The notes: generated from the letters alone by a model not told the origin. A stretch of DNA of 64,000 nt from Streptococcus sanguinis (GCF_026781265.1 NZ_JAKUVC010000001.1:98605-162604), one strand, 5' to 3'; positions 48,392-57,664 are shown, counted from the stretch's first letter. Numbers and translations are program-made.

Positions 48392-49522
48392 TTAATAGAC
48401 TGTCTTCTCTGTCTCTGGATCAAAGAAGTGCGCTTTATTGAGGTCAAAACCTAGGTCAATTCCTGCACCAGTTTCTAGGTAATCCCGTGAATCCACACGC
48501 GCTACAAACTCACTAGCACCCACTTGGCAGTAGAGATGAGACTCTGCTCCCAGCAATTCTGAAACAGAAATCTTAGCATGCACAACTGAATTCGGGAAAG
48601 TTTCCAAGAAAGCAGCTTCCGCATTGATATCTTCTGGACGAATACCAAAGATCAGCTCCTTGCCCTCGTAACCTTTCTCCCGCAGAACCTTGAGAGCTCC
48701 TTCTGGCACAGTCAAGCGCAGCCCTTTTGCGACAATCTCAGTCCCTTCAAGCTTAACTGGGATGAAGTTCATAGCTGGGCTACCGATGAAGCCGGCAACA
48801 AACTTATTAACTGGGTTGTTGTAGACTTCCTGCGGTGTACCAATCTGCTCCACTCGTCCAATCGTTCCAGTTCCAGCAGGATTCTTGGTCGCTGACATGA
48901 TAACGATACGATCCGCCAAGGTCATAGCTTCAGTCTGGTCGTGGGTAACATAGATAGTTGTTGCCCCGATACGGCGGTGAATCTTGGCAATCTCCGCCCG
49001 CATAGAAACACGCAGCTTAGCATCCAAGTTAGACAGAGGCTCATCCATAAGGAAAACCTTTGCATCCCGAACGATAGCGCGTCCCATTGCTACCCGCTGA
49101 CGCTGACCACCAGACAAATCAGCTGGCTTGCGCTGCAAGAATTCCTTCAAGCCTAGGATTTCTGCTGCTTCGTTGACCCGTTTGTCAATATCTTCCTTGC
49201 CGTACTTGCGCAGCTTAAGACCAAAAGCCATGTTGTCGTAGACAGTCATGTGCGGATAAAGGGCATAGTTCTGGAAGACCATGGCGATGTCACGGTCTTT
49301 TGGAGCTACATCATTGACCACTGTACCGTCAATAGAGGCAGTTCCTTCTGTGATATCCTCCAAGCCTGCAATCATACGCAGCGTAGTTGATTTTCCACAA
49401 CCAGAAGGACCGACAAATACGATAAATTCCTTGTCCTTAATATCAAGATTGAAGTCTTCCACTGAGTAGTGATCGCTGTTGGGATATTTTTTATAGATAT
49501 TTTTCAGATTTAATTCGACCAT
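48392..49522 (-). CDS. msmK: Multiple-sugar ABC transporter ATPase (MsmK/UgpC family)
   Basis: 376 residues from the ATG at 49522 (AGGGG eight bases upstream). ABC motifs: Walker A FVGPSGCGKSTTLRMIAGLE, Q-loop VFQNYALYPHMTVYDN, signature LSGGQRQRVAMGRAI, Walker B VFLMDEPLSNLDAKLR, switch His YVTHDQTEAMTLADR, plus the C-terminal regulatory OB domain (FGIRPEDINAEAAF). No permease or binding-protein gene adjoins. In streptococci MsmK is a stand-alone ATPase shared by several sugar importers, which fits. A cre-like site and a consensus promoter lie upstream. Confidence 0.95.
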   Translation of the reverse strand: MVELNLKNIYKKYPNSDHYSVEDFNLDIKDKEFIVFVGPSGCGKSTTLRMIAGLEDITEGTASIDGTVVNDVAPKDRDIAMVFQNYALYPHMTVYDNMAFGLKLRKYGKEDIDKRVNEAAEILGLKEFLQRKPADLSGGQRQRVAMGRAIVRDAKVFLMDEPLSNLDAKLRVSMRAEIAKIHRRIGATTIYVTHDQTEAMTLADRIVIMSATKNPAGTGTIGRVEQIGTPQEVYNNPVNKFVAGFIGSPAMNFIPVKLEGTEIVAKGLRLTVPEGALKVLREKGYEGKELIFGIRPEDINAEAAFLETFPNSVVHAKISVSELLGAESHLYCQVGASEFVARVDSRDYLETGAGIDLGFDLNKAHFFDPETEKTVY

Positions 49523-49570
49523 AATAAGCCCCTTCTTTTGAATAAAAATATTTTCTTTCAAGCTCTCGTT

Positions 49571-49585
49571 TGCAAAGCGCTTTCA
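49571..49585 (-). promoter_or_regulatory. cre-like site upstream of msmK
   Basis: Minus-strand TGAAAGCGCTTTGCA, an almost perfect palindromic cre with one extra base, just downstream of the msmK -10. A second weaker match (ATGCAAACGTTTTAC) lies upstream of the -35. CcpA repression is expected. Confidence 0.65.
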
Positions 49586-49593
49586 CATTGTCC

Positions 49594-49622
49594 ATTATAT
49601 CGTTTTTTTTTAACTTTTTCAA
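49594..49622 (-). promoter_or_regulatory. msmK promoter
   Basis: Minus-strand TTGAAA (49617-49622), 17-bp A-rich spacer, TATAAT (49594-49599). Confidence 0.8.
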
Positions 49623-49699
49623 GCGTTTTTAGTAAAACGTTTGCATGATTTTTGAAAATTTTTTCCATCAAAAAAGAGACCAAGTGGCCTCTTTAAAAC

Positions 49700-52093
49700 T
49701 TAATCTTCCTTTTTTCTACTACGGAATGACAATCCGGCTGCACCTAAAGCGCTGATAACTCCTGCAACTGTGAGAAGAGCATTAGAAGCTTGACCCGTAT
49801 GCGGCAAGACTGACGTACCACTCCTACTTTCCATGTTTTTAAGCTGAGCTAGCTGGGTGACCTTAGCTGATGAATGCTGCTCTTGTACTGATTTGGTCCC
49901 ATCAACTGCTGGCAAAATACCGCTAGTTACTTGGTAAGCAGGTAAAGCATCAGCTACTGCCGCGTCAGCAGCATTGACACCACCAGTAAATTCCGGAAGA
50001 GCCGACATTTGAGGAGCACTGTCTGGATGTGCGCTCCTGACTGATGGCTGAACGCCAGCATCATAGGTGTTATGTTCTGTCATAGTTGGCTCTGAATCAT
50101 TGACACCTCCTGTAAATTCAGGCCGTGTTGCTGTTGCTGTTTCTGAATCACTAACATTGCCACTGAATTCTGGTTGTGCAGACACCTGTGGAGCTGTATC
50201 GGGATGAGTTCCAACCCCATGGCTAGATAAATCATACTCTGACTCTGTTACTGTTGTCGGCTCAGAATCGCCGACGCCTCCTGTAAATTCAGGCCGTGTT
50301 ACTGTTGCCGCCTCTGAATCACTAACATTGCCACTGAATTCTGCTTGTGCAGACGCCTGCGGAGCTGTATCGGGATGAGTTCCAACTTCATGGCTAGACA
50401 AATCATATTCCGACGCCGTTGCTGTTGCTGGCTCAGAGTCGCTGACGCCTCCACTAAATTCTTTCCTGGTTTCTTGTGGTGAATCACTTGGAATAGAAGA
50501 AGCTGTCTCAGCTTTAGCAGCATTCTTGACAATCGCTTCTAGAGTTTCAAGAGCCTTTGTCTGCTCAGCAGCGATCTGTTCCTGCAGCTTTTCTGCTTTT
50601 TCTGCACTGTCTACACTATCATCCAGCTGAGCAATCGCATCTGTCACCGCCTTTAATACTGCTCGAATCTTTTCTTTAGCTTGCTTTTTATCGAGTTCTG
50701 AAAGTGTTTGATGACGTTCAATTTCTTCAAGCTGTTTATCAGCTTCTTCTTCAAGCTCATCTAAAACCAAATCTTTACCAACTGGATGAATCGTGTCCAA
50801 GCTAGTAATTCCAGCTTCCTCAATTCTCTCTAGTTCCTTTTCGGTATCAGCCTTTTCAAGCGCCGTTTTCGCATCTGCTAGAGTTGCTTCCGCTTCAGCT
50901 TTAGCCGTAGCCCGTTCTGCATCTGACAGATTCGGGTTGCTCCGTAAGTCGGCTAGCTTATCAGACAGAGCAAGATCTAGTTTCAGTCCAGTCGTAACTT
51001 TTAACAAACTTTGCTTCTCTGCAGCTACTTGCTCTTGAATTTTTTCAGCATCATCAGGACTTTCAACCCAAGCATTATAAGCTGCAATTGCTTTTTGAGC
51101 TATAGCTGCTGCATCTTCAATCTTCTTTTTAGCTGCAGTTTTTTCCTCAGTAGAAAGACTTTGACTCTTCTCAACAGCCTCGATAGTAGCTGTTTTTTCT
51201 TCCTGAATTTCTTTTAAAAACTGCTCTTTGCCAATAGGGTGAATCTTGGCTAAGTGGGCTATGGCTGTTTCTTTTGCCTGATCATAGACTTCCTGAGAAT
51301 CTGCTCCTTCAATAGCCTTCTTGGCCGCTTCCACAACCTGCTCTATCTCGCCTCTAACTGCTTTCTTTTCTGCTTCTGAAAGATTAGGATTTGCTTCCAA
51401 GTCAGCTAACTTGGCAGCCAGAGTGAAATCTACGGTTGAACTTGCTATAAATTTGAAAAACTTATCTTCCTCGGTTACTGCTTGCTCTTGAATCACTTCC
51501 GCCTGCTCTGCTGTTGCTGCATTAACATCTAATTTTTGAATTGCATCTTCTGCTTCTGCAGCCTTCTTCCTTACAGACTCTTGGAAACTTTTCTTTTGCT
51601 CCTCAGGCAATAAATCACTACTATCTACAAGTTTGTCAAACTCTGCTTTCCCATTTTGGATTTCATCTAGAAGTAAATCTTTGCCGACTGGATTGATAGA
51701 GTTGATGTCTGCCAATCCATCTTCTTTAGCTTGATCAATCTTTTCTTTATCCTCAGCTGCGGCAATTTCATTCTGAGCCTTTGCCGCTGTTTGATTGACT
51801 TCGTCCTTAGCTGCTGCAAGCTCCTCATCTGACAAATTTGGATTATTCCCAAGATCTGTCACTTTCTCAGCCAGAAATGTGCCTACTTCCGTGTTAGCAG
51901 CCTCCCTAACCGTTGTCAAATCCTGATTTACTGGCGATGCAGCGACTGGAGTCTCTACTGCATTTGCCACTGGCTGTTCCTCATCCGCCGCCACCAAACT
52001 GTGACCCAAAAACAGAGCACAAATAAGGACTGACCCAACACCTAAAACAGACTTCCGAATAGAATATCGCAAAACTTTTTCTGTTCTTTTCAT
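49700..52093 (-). CDS. Repeat-rich LPXTG cell-wall surface protein
   Basis: 797 residues. YSIRK-type signal peptide (RYSIRKSVLGVGSV, cleavage likely after LVAA near residue 36). Three helical repeats of about 150 residues follow, each opening with a L-x-DL-x2-NPNLS motif (NPNLS at 84, 236 and 386) and containing an I-[NH]-P-[VI]-GK motif (133, 284 and 435), like DUF1542-type rods. Residues ~540-715 form a Pro/Ser/Thr-rich stalk with six EF[ST]G[GN]V units and two longer near-identical blocks (SEYDLSSH, GTHPDTAPQ). It ends with LPHTG (763-767), a hydrophobic helix and a basic tail for sortase A. Ligand unknown; probably an extended adhesin. Confidence 0.93.
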   Translation of the reverse strand: MKRTEKVLRYSIRKSVLGVGSVLICALFLGHSLVAADEEQPVANAVETPVAASPVNQDLTTVREAANTEVGTFLAEKVTDLGNNPNLSDEELAAAKDEVNQTAAKAQNEIAAAEDKEKIDQAKEDGLADINSINPVGKDLLLDEIQNGKAEFDKLVDSSDLLPEEQKKSFQESVRKKAAEAEDAIQKLDVNAATAEQAEVIQEQAVTEEDKFFKFIASSTVDFTLAAKLADLEANPNLSEAEKKAVRGEIEQVVEAAKKAIEGADSQEVYDQAKETAIAHLAKIHPIGKEQFLKEIQEEKTATIEAVEKSQSLSTEEKTAAKKKIEDAAAIAQKAIAAYNAWVESPDDAEKIQEQVAAEKQSLLKVTTGLKLDLALSDKLADLRSNPNLSDAERATAKAEAEATLADAKTALEKADTEKELERIEEAGITSLDTIHPVGKDLVLDELEEEADKQLEEIERHQTLSELDKKQAKEKIRAVLKAVTDAIAQLDDSVDSAEKAEKLQEQIAAEQTKALETLEAIVKNAAKAETASSIPSDSPQETRKEFSGGVSDSEPATATASEYDLSSHEVGTHPDTAPQASAQAEFSGNVSDSEAATVTRPEFTGGVGDSEPTTVTESEYDLSSHGVGTHPDTAPQVSAQPEFSGNVSDSETATATRPEFTGGVNDSEPTMTEHNTYDAGVQPSVRSAHPDSAPQMSALPEFTGGVNAADAAVADALPAYQVTSGILPAVDGTKSVQEQHSSAKVTQLAQLKNMESRSGTSVLPHTGQASNALLTVAGVISALGAAGLSFRSRKKED

Positions 52094-52447
52094 CTTTTTC
52101 TCCTCTGAACATATTTTATTATCCTGATCAGTAACCCTTAATAAAAAGTCCAGTCAAACCTCCCATAAATCTTTCAGATTTGGTAATTTTTAAACTACAC
52201 TTTCTATTTGACTTCTGATAAGATTTTTTATTATTTTATCATATTAACCTTTTAAAACAAAACAATTATCGGCTTGATATATGTACATTTTTGTAATATT
52301 GTCTATTTTTAAATAGACAATATGTCCAGAAATAAAACTAAAATTTTTTCCATTTAACAATGTGTAAACTTTTTTAGTAAAAATTTTGGGCTATTTTCTA
52401 GCTTATTTCAGACAGAAAAAGTAAAATGGTATAGGAGGGATAAAATT
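52094..52447. other. Intergenic region between the LPXTG gene and tetR genes
   Basis: Divergent control region, very AT-rich. It contains the 28-bp perfect dyad at 52296-52323 and, for the LPXTG gene, a GAGGAG ribosome site. No strong consensus promoter is evident in either direction. Confidence 0.5.
52296..52323. promoter_or_regulatory. 28-bp perfect palindrome, candidate TetR operator
   Basis: ATATTGTCTATTT - TT - AAATAGACAATAT: two 13-nt arms with no mismatch, between the divergent LPXTG gene and the first tetR gene. Size and symmetry fit a TetR-family operator; a related TCTATTTTTAGAC stretch precedes the second tetR gene (53210-53222). Confidence 0.65.
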
Positions 52448-53050
52448 ATGGCTCTTAATACACGAGATAGGATTTTGGATGCATTTTTTGAATTAGCAGA
52501 TAAACAGCCAGACAGGCTGCGTTTTACCTTTACAGAAATCGCTAAAGAAGCCGGTTTGTCAAGACAGGCTATTTACAAACGACACTTTAATAACACTACT
52601 GAAATTATCGAATACATTCGCCAAGACATGGTAAAGCAAGCCTTTGCTCCCAACTGGAATAGCAACAATTCTGAAGCGGACTTAGATCCTTTCACCTTTT
52701 TGGCTCGAACTATTCTTCCCGCTATTTATGAGCAACGCCAACGCATTAAAATATTATATACTAGTTCTGTCGATCCCCTGTGGAGCGATTTTATTACTGC
52801 CAGTTACAAGGACTGGATCGAGCAGAATCTAAATCTTGACCACCAAAAATTAGGTATCCCTGAAGACCTGGCCAATCAACTGCTGGCCGGCTGGATTAGT
52901 TCTCTTATTGAGAATTGGATCACTCAGGATGACCCCGTTCCTTGCAAGCAGTTCTCTAAGACATTTCTCAACCTTGTATCTTCACCCCTAACCAGCTTTG
53001 CTGCTTATGATAGTCCAGCTGGTCCTTCAAATAAAATTGTTATCGCATAG
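52448..53050 (+). CDS. TetR/AcrR-family regulator, copy 1
   Basis: 200 residues. The N-terminal HTH reads TRDRILDAFFELADKQPDRL, then FTFTEIAKEAGLSRQAIYKR and HFNNTTEIIEYIRQDM. The C-terminal ligand domain is unassigned (TILPAIYEQRQRIKILYTSSVD, LAGWISSLIENWITQDDPVP). GTATAGGAGGGATAAAATT gives a strong ribosome site. It closely resembles the next gene over its whole length, suggesting tandem duplication. It may control itself and the divergent surface-protein gene through the 28-bp palindrome (inference); no efflux gene is adjacent. Confidence 0.9.
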   Translation: MALNTRDRILDAFFELADKQPDRLRFTFTEIAKEAGLSRQAIYKRHFNNTTEIIEYIRQDMVKQAFAPNWNSNNSEADLDPFTFLARTILPAIYEQRQRIKILYTSSVDPLWSDFITASYKDWIEQNLNLDHQKLGIPEDLANQLLAGWISSLIENWITQDDPVPCKQFSKTFLNLVSSPLTSFAAYDSPAGPSNKIVIA

Positions 53051-53080
53051 CCAACCAGAAGAAAAACAGAGAAATGACAG

Positions 53081-53113
53081 AACCGGTCCTTGTAAGGGAA
53101 GACTGGTTTTTTA
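53081..53113 (+). terminator. Terminator after tetR copy 1
   Basis: Stem AACCGGTC / GACTGGTT (one G-U) with a 12-nt loop, then TTTTTT. Confidence 0.8.
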
Positions 53114-53262
53114 ATATTTTTATATTAAATTTTAAAAATAATTCGACATTTCCTCTATAAAGTGTTATCATTTTAGTTGACAAGCGGTAAACTATTTTGT
53201 TGGGATTTGCTCTATTTTTAGACAAACCAGCAAGAACTTAATAAAAAAGAAGGAAGGTACTT

Positions 53263-53835
53263 ATGCCCCAAGATACTCGAGACAAAGTCGTCAATGCCTT
53301 AATTGAGCTGGCAGAGCAAAATCCTGAAAAGTCTTATTTTACTTTTTCAGAGATTGCAAAACAAGCTGGTCTATCGCGCCAGGCTATCTATAAAAAGCAT
53401 TTTAGCAATGTTGAAGACATTATTCAATACATCCGCCAGACAATTATGACTCCGTTTTTGCCCCTGTATGAAAGCTATGAAGAAGGAAATGGAGAAAATC
53501 CATTCTGCTTCTTTGCCAAGCATATGATTCCTACCCTCTATGAACATAGGAAATGGATGAAGGTGCTCTACACTACAGCTATCGATCCTTTCTGGAGTGA
53601 CTATCTATCTACCTTCTTCACTCAGTGGGTCGTACAAAATTTAGAAATTGACTCTAAAAAGTTGGGAATTCCAAAAGAAATGGCTACGGAAATTGTTGTT
53701 AGATGGATTAACTCCCTCATTGAAATTTGGATTATCAAAGAAAAACCTATGCCTGCAGAGGATTTCGCCAAGCTCTTCCTGAATGTGATTTCAACCCCTA
53801 TGGATCAGTTTATAACGCCTCACAGTGAGTCCTAA
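53263..53835 (+). CDS. TetR/AcrR-family regulator, copy 2
   Basis: 190 residues. HTH TRDKVVNALIELAEQNPEKS, FTFSEIAKQAGLSRQAIYKK, HFSNVEDIIQYIRQTI, nearly parallel to copy 1. The C-terminal domain follows the same pattern (MIPTLYEHRKWMKVLYTTAIDPFWSDYL; VRWINSLIEIWIIKEKPMPAEDF). GAAGGAAGG is the ribosome site. Each copy has its own terminator, so they are separate transcription units. Ligands and targets are unknown. Confidence 0.9.
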   Translation: MPQDTRDKVVNALIELAEQNPEKSYFTFSEIAKQAGLSRQAIYKKHFSNVEDIIQYIRQTIMTPFLPLYESYEEGNGENPFCFFAKHMIPTLYEHRKWMKVLYTTAIDPFWSDYLSTFFTQWVVQNLEIDSKKLGIPKEMATEIVVRWINSLIEIWIIKEKPMPAEDFAKLFLNVISTPMDQFITPHSES

Positions 53836-53855
53836 TTCAACTAAAAGCTATAAAA

Positions 53856-53881
53856 CCTGCCTAATTTAGGCAGGCTTTTTT
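53856..53881 (+). terminator. Terminator after tetR copy 2
   Basis: Stem CCTGCCT / AGGCAGG with a 5-nt loop followed by CTTTTTT. Confidence 0.85.
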
Positions 53882-53904
53882 GTCGGTAAAATTTCTTACT
53901 TTAC

Positions 53905-53931
53905 AAAAAAAGAGCAGATGTTTTTCTGCTC
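53905..53931 (-). terminator. Terminator after the lipoprotein gene
   Basis: Minus-strand stem GAGCAGA / TCTGCTC with a 6-nt loop then TTTTTTT. Confidence 0.85.
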
Positions 53932-53972
53932 TCGTCAATATATAAGCTATAAAACTAAAAGCCAAGCTTCGT

Positions 53973-54542
53973 TTAATCTACCCGATAATAGAAGCTGCCT
54001 TGCTCGTCAAAGCTATTCAGACCAACCCCTGTCCAGATTCTGTCTTGACCGGCATCGGAGTTGTCTGTAAAGTTTTCCTTGTCTGCAATCTTAACTCCCT
54101 TAGGAAGAAACTCAATCAGAAAACCTCCGCTTTCTCCGCCGTAGACACCGCCAGCAGCAGTGCCATAGTCTGTCAGAGAAGCTCCGTACAATTCATAAAC
54201 ACTTGAAACCAAGCCCTTGTCATCAAAAACAAGCTTGTTGCCAGAAGCATCCTGCCAGGTTCCTTTAACGCTGGCATAACCGCCATTTGCAAGTGCTGAA
54301 ATGTCCATCGCTTCCTTCTTTTCCTTGGTTTTTTCTGTGCTCGCACTCTCTGAGCTAGTGCTGCTAGCCGCTGAAGATGCTGACACAGTTGATTGACTAG
54401 ATACCTGCTCCACAGAACTTGTTACTGAGCCAGTACTGCTAGTAGGCGTCTCTGATTGATTTGCAGCACTGCCGTTTGAGCAAGCTGTCATAGCTAATAA
54501 AGCAGCTCCTGCTAGTAAAAAAGGTAAAGCTTTTTTTTTCAT
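53973..54542 (-). CDS. DUF6287-type lipoprotein
   Basis: 189 residues from the ATG at 54542 (AAGAGGAGAAAA upstream); the longer reading is rejected for lack of a ribosome site. Lipoprotein signal MKKKALPFLLAGAALLAMTA followed by C and SNG (lipobox). Residues ~25-75 are a Ser/Thr-rich linker (SSTGSVTSSVEQVSSQSTVS). The C-terminal domain (MDISALANGGYASVKGTW, NKLVFDDKGLVSSVYELYG) matches the streptococcal DUF6287 lipoprotein pattern. It is anchored outside the membrane; function unknown. Confidence 0.85.
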   Translation of the reverse strand: MKKKALPFLLAGAALLAMTACSNGSAANQSETPTSSTGSVTSSVEQVSSQSTVSASSAASSTSSESASTEKTKEKKEAMDISALANGGYASVKGTWQDASGNKLVFDDKGLVSSVYELYGASLTDYGTAAGGVYGGESGGFLIEFLPKGVKIADKENFTDNSDAGQDRIWTGVGLNSFDEQGSFYYRVD

Positions 54543-54660
54543 TTTTCTCCTCTTTCTCACGGTAAGATAAATCATGTGATTAGTAACATTATAGATTATT
54601 TTATCGCTTTTTACAAGAAGAATTCTAGCAGCTAGGCAGGCGCAAAGCTACTGACTTTAT

Positions 54661-54879
54661 TCATTCAGCTTCTGCCACATCCAGAACCCTGTAGATTGTT
54701 TTTGCCAAAGCAGCTTCATAATCAGCTGCACCATAAGGCTTATCAGTAGTGACTTGGGCTGTCTGCTTCTCTAGCTCTACCGCCACATCTGACACTCCCT
54801 CCATGCACAGGAAATGCTTGGTGACGTGTTTGACACAATTTTGACAAGATAAGTTTTCTAATTGGACTCTTTGTTTCAT
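54661..54879 (-). CDS. copZ: Copper chaperone CopZ
   Basis: 72 residues, one HMA domain. The metal motif is LSCQNCVKHVTKHF (CxxC); the typical leading GM is replaced by L-S. It delivers Cu(I) between CopA and the CopY repressor in the cytoplasm (known for Enterococcus and Streptococcus). It lies 4 nt after copA in the copY-copA-copZ operon. Confidence 0.95.
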   Translation of the reverse strand: MKQRVQLENLSCQNCVKHVTKHFLCMEGVSDVAVELEKQTAQVTTDKPYGAADYEAALAKTIYRVLDVAEAE

Positions 54880-54883
54880 AGAT

Positions 54884-57145
54884 TCATTCCTCCGTATATT
54901 TCTTCATTTTAAAGCGTCCTAGACGCAGAGCATTGGCCACAACTGACACTGAGCTCAAGCTCATGGCTAGACCAGCCAGCATAGGATTAAGCAAGGGACC
55001 GCCGAAAAGATGCAATAGCCCCATAGCAATCGGGATGCCTAGTGTATTATAAGCAAAGGCCCAGAAAAGATTTTCCTTGATATTACGAATGGTCGCCTGG
55101 CTGAGCTTGATAGCCTTGACCACATCCTGCAAGTCACTATGCATGAGTACTACATCTGCTGACTCGATAGCTACATCAGCGCCTGATCCGATAGCAATCC
55201 CAACATCTGCCTGGACCAGAGCTGGCGCGTCATTGATACCGTCTCCGACCATGGCTAGTTTTTTCCCAGCTTCCTGCAAGCCCTTAATAGCAGTGGCCTT
55301 ACCATCTGGCAATACACCTGCGATGACTTTTTGGATTCCAGCTTTCTGGGCAATAGCTGTCGCGGTTTCTTCACGATCTCCTGTCAGCATGATAACTTCC
55401 AGCCCCATAGACTGGAGCTCCTGCACCGCCGACAGGCTGCTGGACTTCATCTCATCTGCTACCGCTAAAATACCAGCCAGCTGTCCATCTATTGCGACAA
55501 ACATGGCTGTCTTCCCTTCTTGGGATAGCTTCAACAACTGTTCTTGAAAGGCACTGCTGTCAATGTTCTTGTCTTTCATCAAGCTTTCATTTCCGACCAG
55601 AAGATGCTTACCTTCAACCTGAGCAGCCAATCCTCGACCAACAATGGCCTCAAAATGACTGACAGGTAGCAAGCCAAGCTCCTCCTCTTCAGCTGCTTCC
55701 AAGATAGCCTGAGCCAAAGGGTGCTCAGAATGCTGCTCAGCACTGGCTATTAACCGCAACAAGTCAGACCGATTAAAATCACTCAAGGGCAGCAGATCCG
55801 TCAGACTGGGCTTACCAACTGTAATCGTCCCCGTCTTATCAAGAACAATAGTATCCAGTTGATAAGCAGCTTCCAAAGCTTGACCAGACTTAATCAGAAT
55901 GCCATTTTCAGCCCCTTTGCCAGTCCCAACCATGATGGCTGTCGGAGTGGCTAATCCCAGCGCACAAGGGCAAGCAATGACCAGAACTGCGATAAAGATT
56001 GACAGAGAAAAGCTAAGACTCTCACCAGCTAGAAAATACCAGCCCAGCGCAGACAAAGTAGCCAAGCTTAGCACGATTGGAACAAAATAGAGTGAAATCT
56101 TATCGGCCAAAGCCGCTATCGGCGCCTTAGACCCCTGCGCTTCCTCCACCAATCTAACAATCTGAGCTAAGGTCGTATCCGAACCCACCCTAGTTGCTTG
56201 ATAGTCAATACTACCATTTTGATTGATTGTTGCACTGGTAATGGTGTCGCCAACCTTCTTTTCAATCGGAACACTTTCACCAGTCATCATGGACTCATCC
56301 ACAAAGGTCTGGCCCTCCGTCACAAGGCCATCCACAGGCATACGCTCTCCTGGCTTGATAAGGATAATATCTCCGACTCGGATATCCTCCGTATCAATGA
56401 TCACAGCCTCACCATAGCGAATCACTGTCGCCTGACTAGGTACAAGCTCAAGCAAAGACTGAATCGCCTGAGACGTTCGACCCTTGGCAGAACTCTCCAG
56501 ATATTTACCCAGAAGAACCAAGGCAATAATCACTGCAACCGACTCAAAATAGAGTTGATGAACAAAGGCATGATGACCAAGAAAAACTTGACCGACCGAG
56601 TAGAGGCTGTAGAAAAATGCTGCGCTGGTTCCCACTGCAATCAGACTATCCATATTAGGATGTTGCTTGATAAGATTGCGAAATCCTCTCTGATAGAAGC
56701 CGCGCCCAATCCACACAGCAGGCAGAGTCAAAAGAAGTTGTGACAGAACGAAGACCAAGGGATGCGCCATATGGTCCAAAAAGCTAGGTAGAGGAAGACC
56801 GACCATACTGCCCATAGAGATATAAAGCAAAGGCAGAGCTGTAACCAAAAGAATTAGTAATTCTTGCTTCTTCCTTCGCAATTCCTGCGCTTTCATTGTA
56901 GCCTCTGCGCTCACATCGGATGACCTAGCTTTTCCTTTTTCTTCTGCCTGATAACCAGCCTCAGCTACAGCATCCAGCACTTGCTGGCTGTCAAATCCTG
57001 CCTTAGGCAGCAAACTGAGACGTTCGGTCGCCAGATTGACACTGACGTCCTCAACCGTTTCTAAGTCCTTGACCGCCATCTCAACTGTCATAGCACAAGA
57101 TGCACAGGTCATTCCTGAGAGTTTGTATTCTTTCTTCTCGCTCAT
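54884..57145 (-). CDS. copA: Copper-exporting P1B-type ATPase CopA
   Basis: 753 residues from the ATG at 57145, sharing one base with the copY stop (TGATG) and preceded by AAGGAGGAGC. One N-terminal HMA domain (LSGMTCASCAMTVEMAV), membrane helices, the actuator VDESMMTGESVPIEKK, the CPC metal motif VLVIACPCALGLATPTAIMV, phosphorylation site VLDKTGTITVGKP, HP motif SEHPLAQAI and hinge MVGDGINDAPAL. It exports Cu(I) across the membrane using ATP. Confidence 0.97.
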   Translation of the reverse strand: MSEKKEYKLSGMTCASCAMTVEMAVKDLETVEDVSVNLATERLSLLPKAGFDSQQVLDAVAEAGYQAEEKGKARSSDVSAEATMKAQELRRKKQELLILLVTALPLLYISMGSMVGLPLPSFLDHMAHPLVFVLSQLLLTLPAVWIGRGFYQRGFRNLIKQHPNMDSLIAVGTSAAFFYSLYSVGQVFLGHHAFVHQLYFESVAVIIALVLLGKYLESSAKGRTSQAIQSLLELVPSQATVIRYGEAVIIDTEDIRVGDIILIKPGERMPVDGLVTEGQTFVDESMMTGESVPIEKKVGDTITSATINQNGSIDYQATRVGSDTTLAQIVRLVEEAQGSKAPIAALADKISLYFVPIVLSLATLSALGWYFLAGESLSFSLSIFIAVLVIACPCALGLATPTAIMVGTGKGAENGILIKSGQALEAAYQLDTIVLDKTGTITVGKPSLTDLLPLSDFNRSDLLRLIASAEQHSEHPLAQAILEAAEEEELGLLPVSHFEAIVGRGLAAQVEGKHLLVGNESLMKDKNIDSSAFQEQLLKLSQEGKTAMFVAIDGQLAGILAVADEMKSSSLSAVQELQSMGLEVIMLTGDREETATAIAQKAGIQKVIAGVLPDGKATAIKGLQEAGKKLAMVGDGINDAPALVQADVGIAIGSGADVAIESADVVLMHSDLQDVVKAIKLSQATIRNIKENLFWAFAYNTLGIPIAMGLLHLFGGPLLNPMLAGLAMSLSSVSVVANALRLGRFKMKKYTEE

Positions 57146-57588
57146 CAATGCTCCTCCTTTCCGTGCCCGCACCGACACTGACCTTGCGGACAGTGGCATT
57201 TAATTTCCAGCGGAGCCGAGGCTCTTTTCTTATCAATGACCTGACTGAGCCGCTCCAAGTCCCCTTGACTGAACTGACTTCTCTCAATCATCGAAATCAA
57301 AAGATCTCCGTGTTTAGTATTACAGATATTGTCAAAAAGCGCCTGCCATGTACTTTCCAGATGGTCTGCTTCTAAAATCCGAGCATCGTAGTAAAACTTG
57401 CCCTCGATTTTTTCCATAGCGATAAATTCTTTGGTCTTCAGACGATTCAAAAGAGTCTTGATGGTTGCCGGCTTCCAGGAAAAATCAGCTTCCAAACGCG
57501 CTATGATCTCTGTACTGCGACTGTGTGGATACGCCCAAAGTACACGCATCACTTGCCATTCTGCTTGGCTAATATTTTGCTGTTCCAT
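57145..57588 (-). CDS. copY: Copper-responsive repressor CopY
   Basis: 147 residues. BlaI/MecI/CopY winged helix: ISQAEWQVMRVLWAYPHSRS, FSWKPATIKTLLNRLKTKEF. The C-terminal cysteine hook CHCPQGQCRCG (CxC...CxC) binds Zn in the repressing form and Cu(I) on induction. It represses its own operon through the two cop boxes just upstream. First gene of copYAZ. Confidence 0.97.
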   Translation of the reverse strand: MEQQNISQAEWQVMRVLWAYPHSRSTEIIARLEADFSWKPATIKTLLNRLKTKEFIAMEKIEGKFYYDARILEADHLESTWQALFDNICNTKHGDLLISMIERSQFSQGDLERLSQVIDKKRASAPLEIKCHCPQGQCRCGHGKEEH

Positions 57589-57610
57589 TGTTTAACACTT
57601 CCTTAACATT

Positions 57611-57664
57611 TACATTTGTAATCTAACTCTTTATTAGTTTACATTTGTAATCATAATTTGTCAA
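57611..57664 (-). promoter_or_regulatory. copYAZ promoter with two cop boxes
   Basis: Two perfect TACATTTGTA elements (57611-57620 and 57640-57649) match the CopY operator TACANNTGTA. Minus-strand TTGACA (57659-57664), 17-bp spacer, TAAACT (57636-57641): the outer box overlaps the -10, the inner lies near the start of transcription. Confidence 0.95.
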
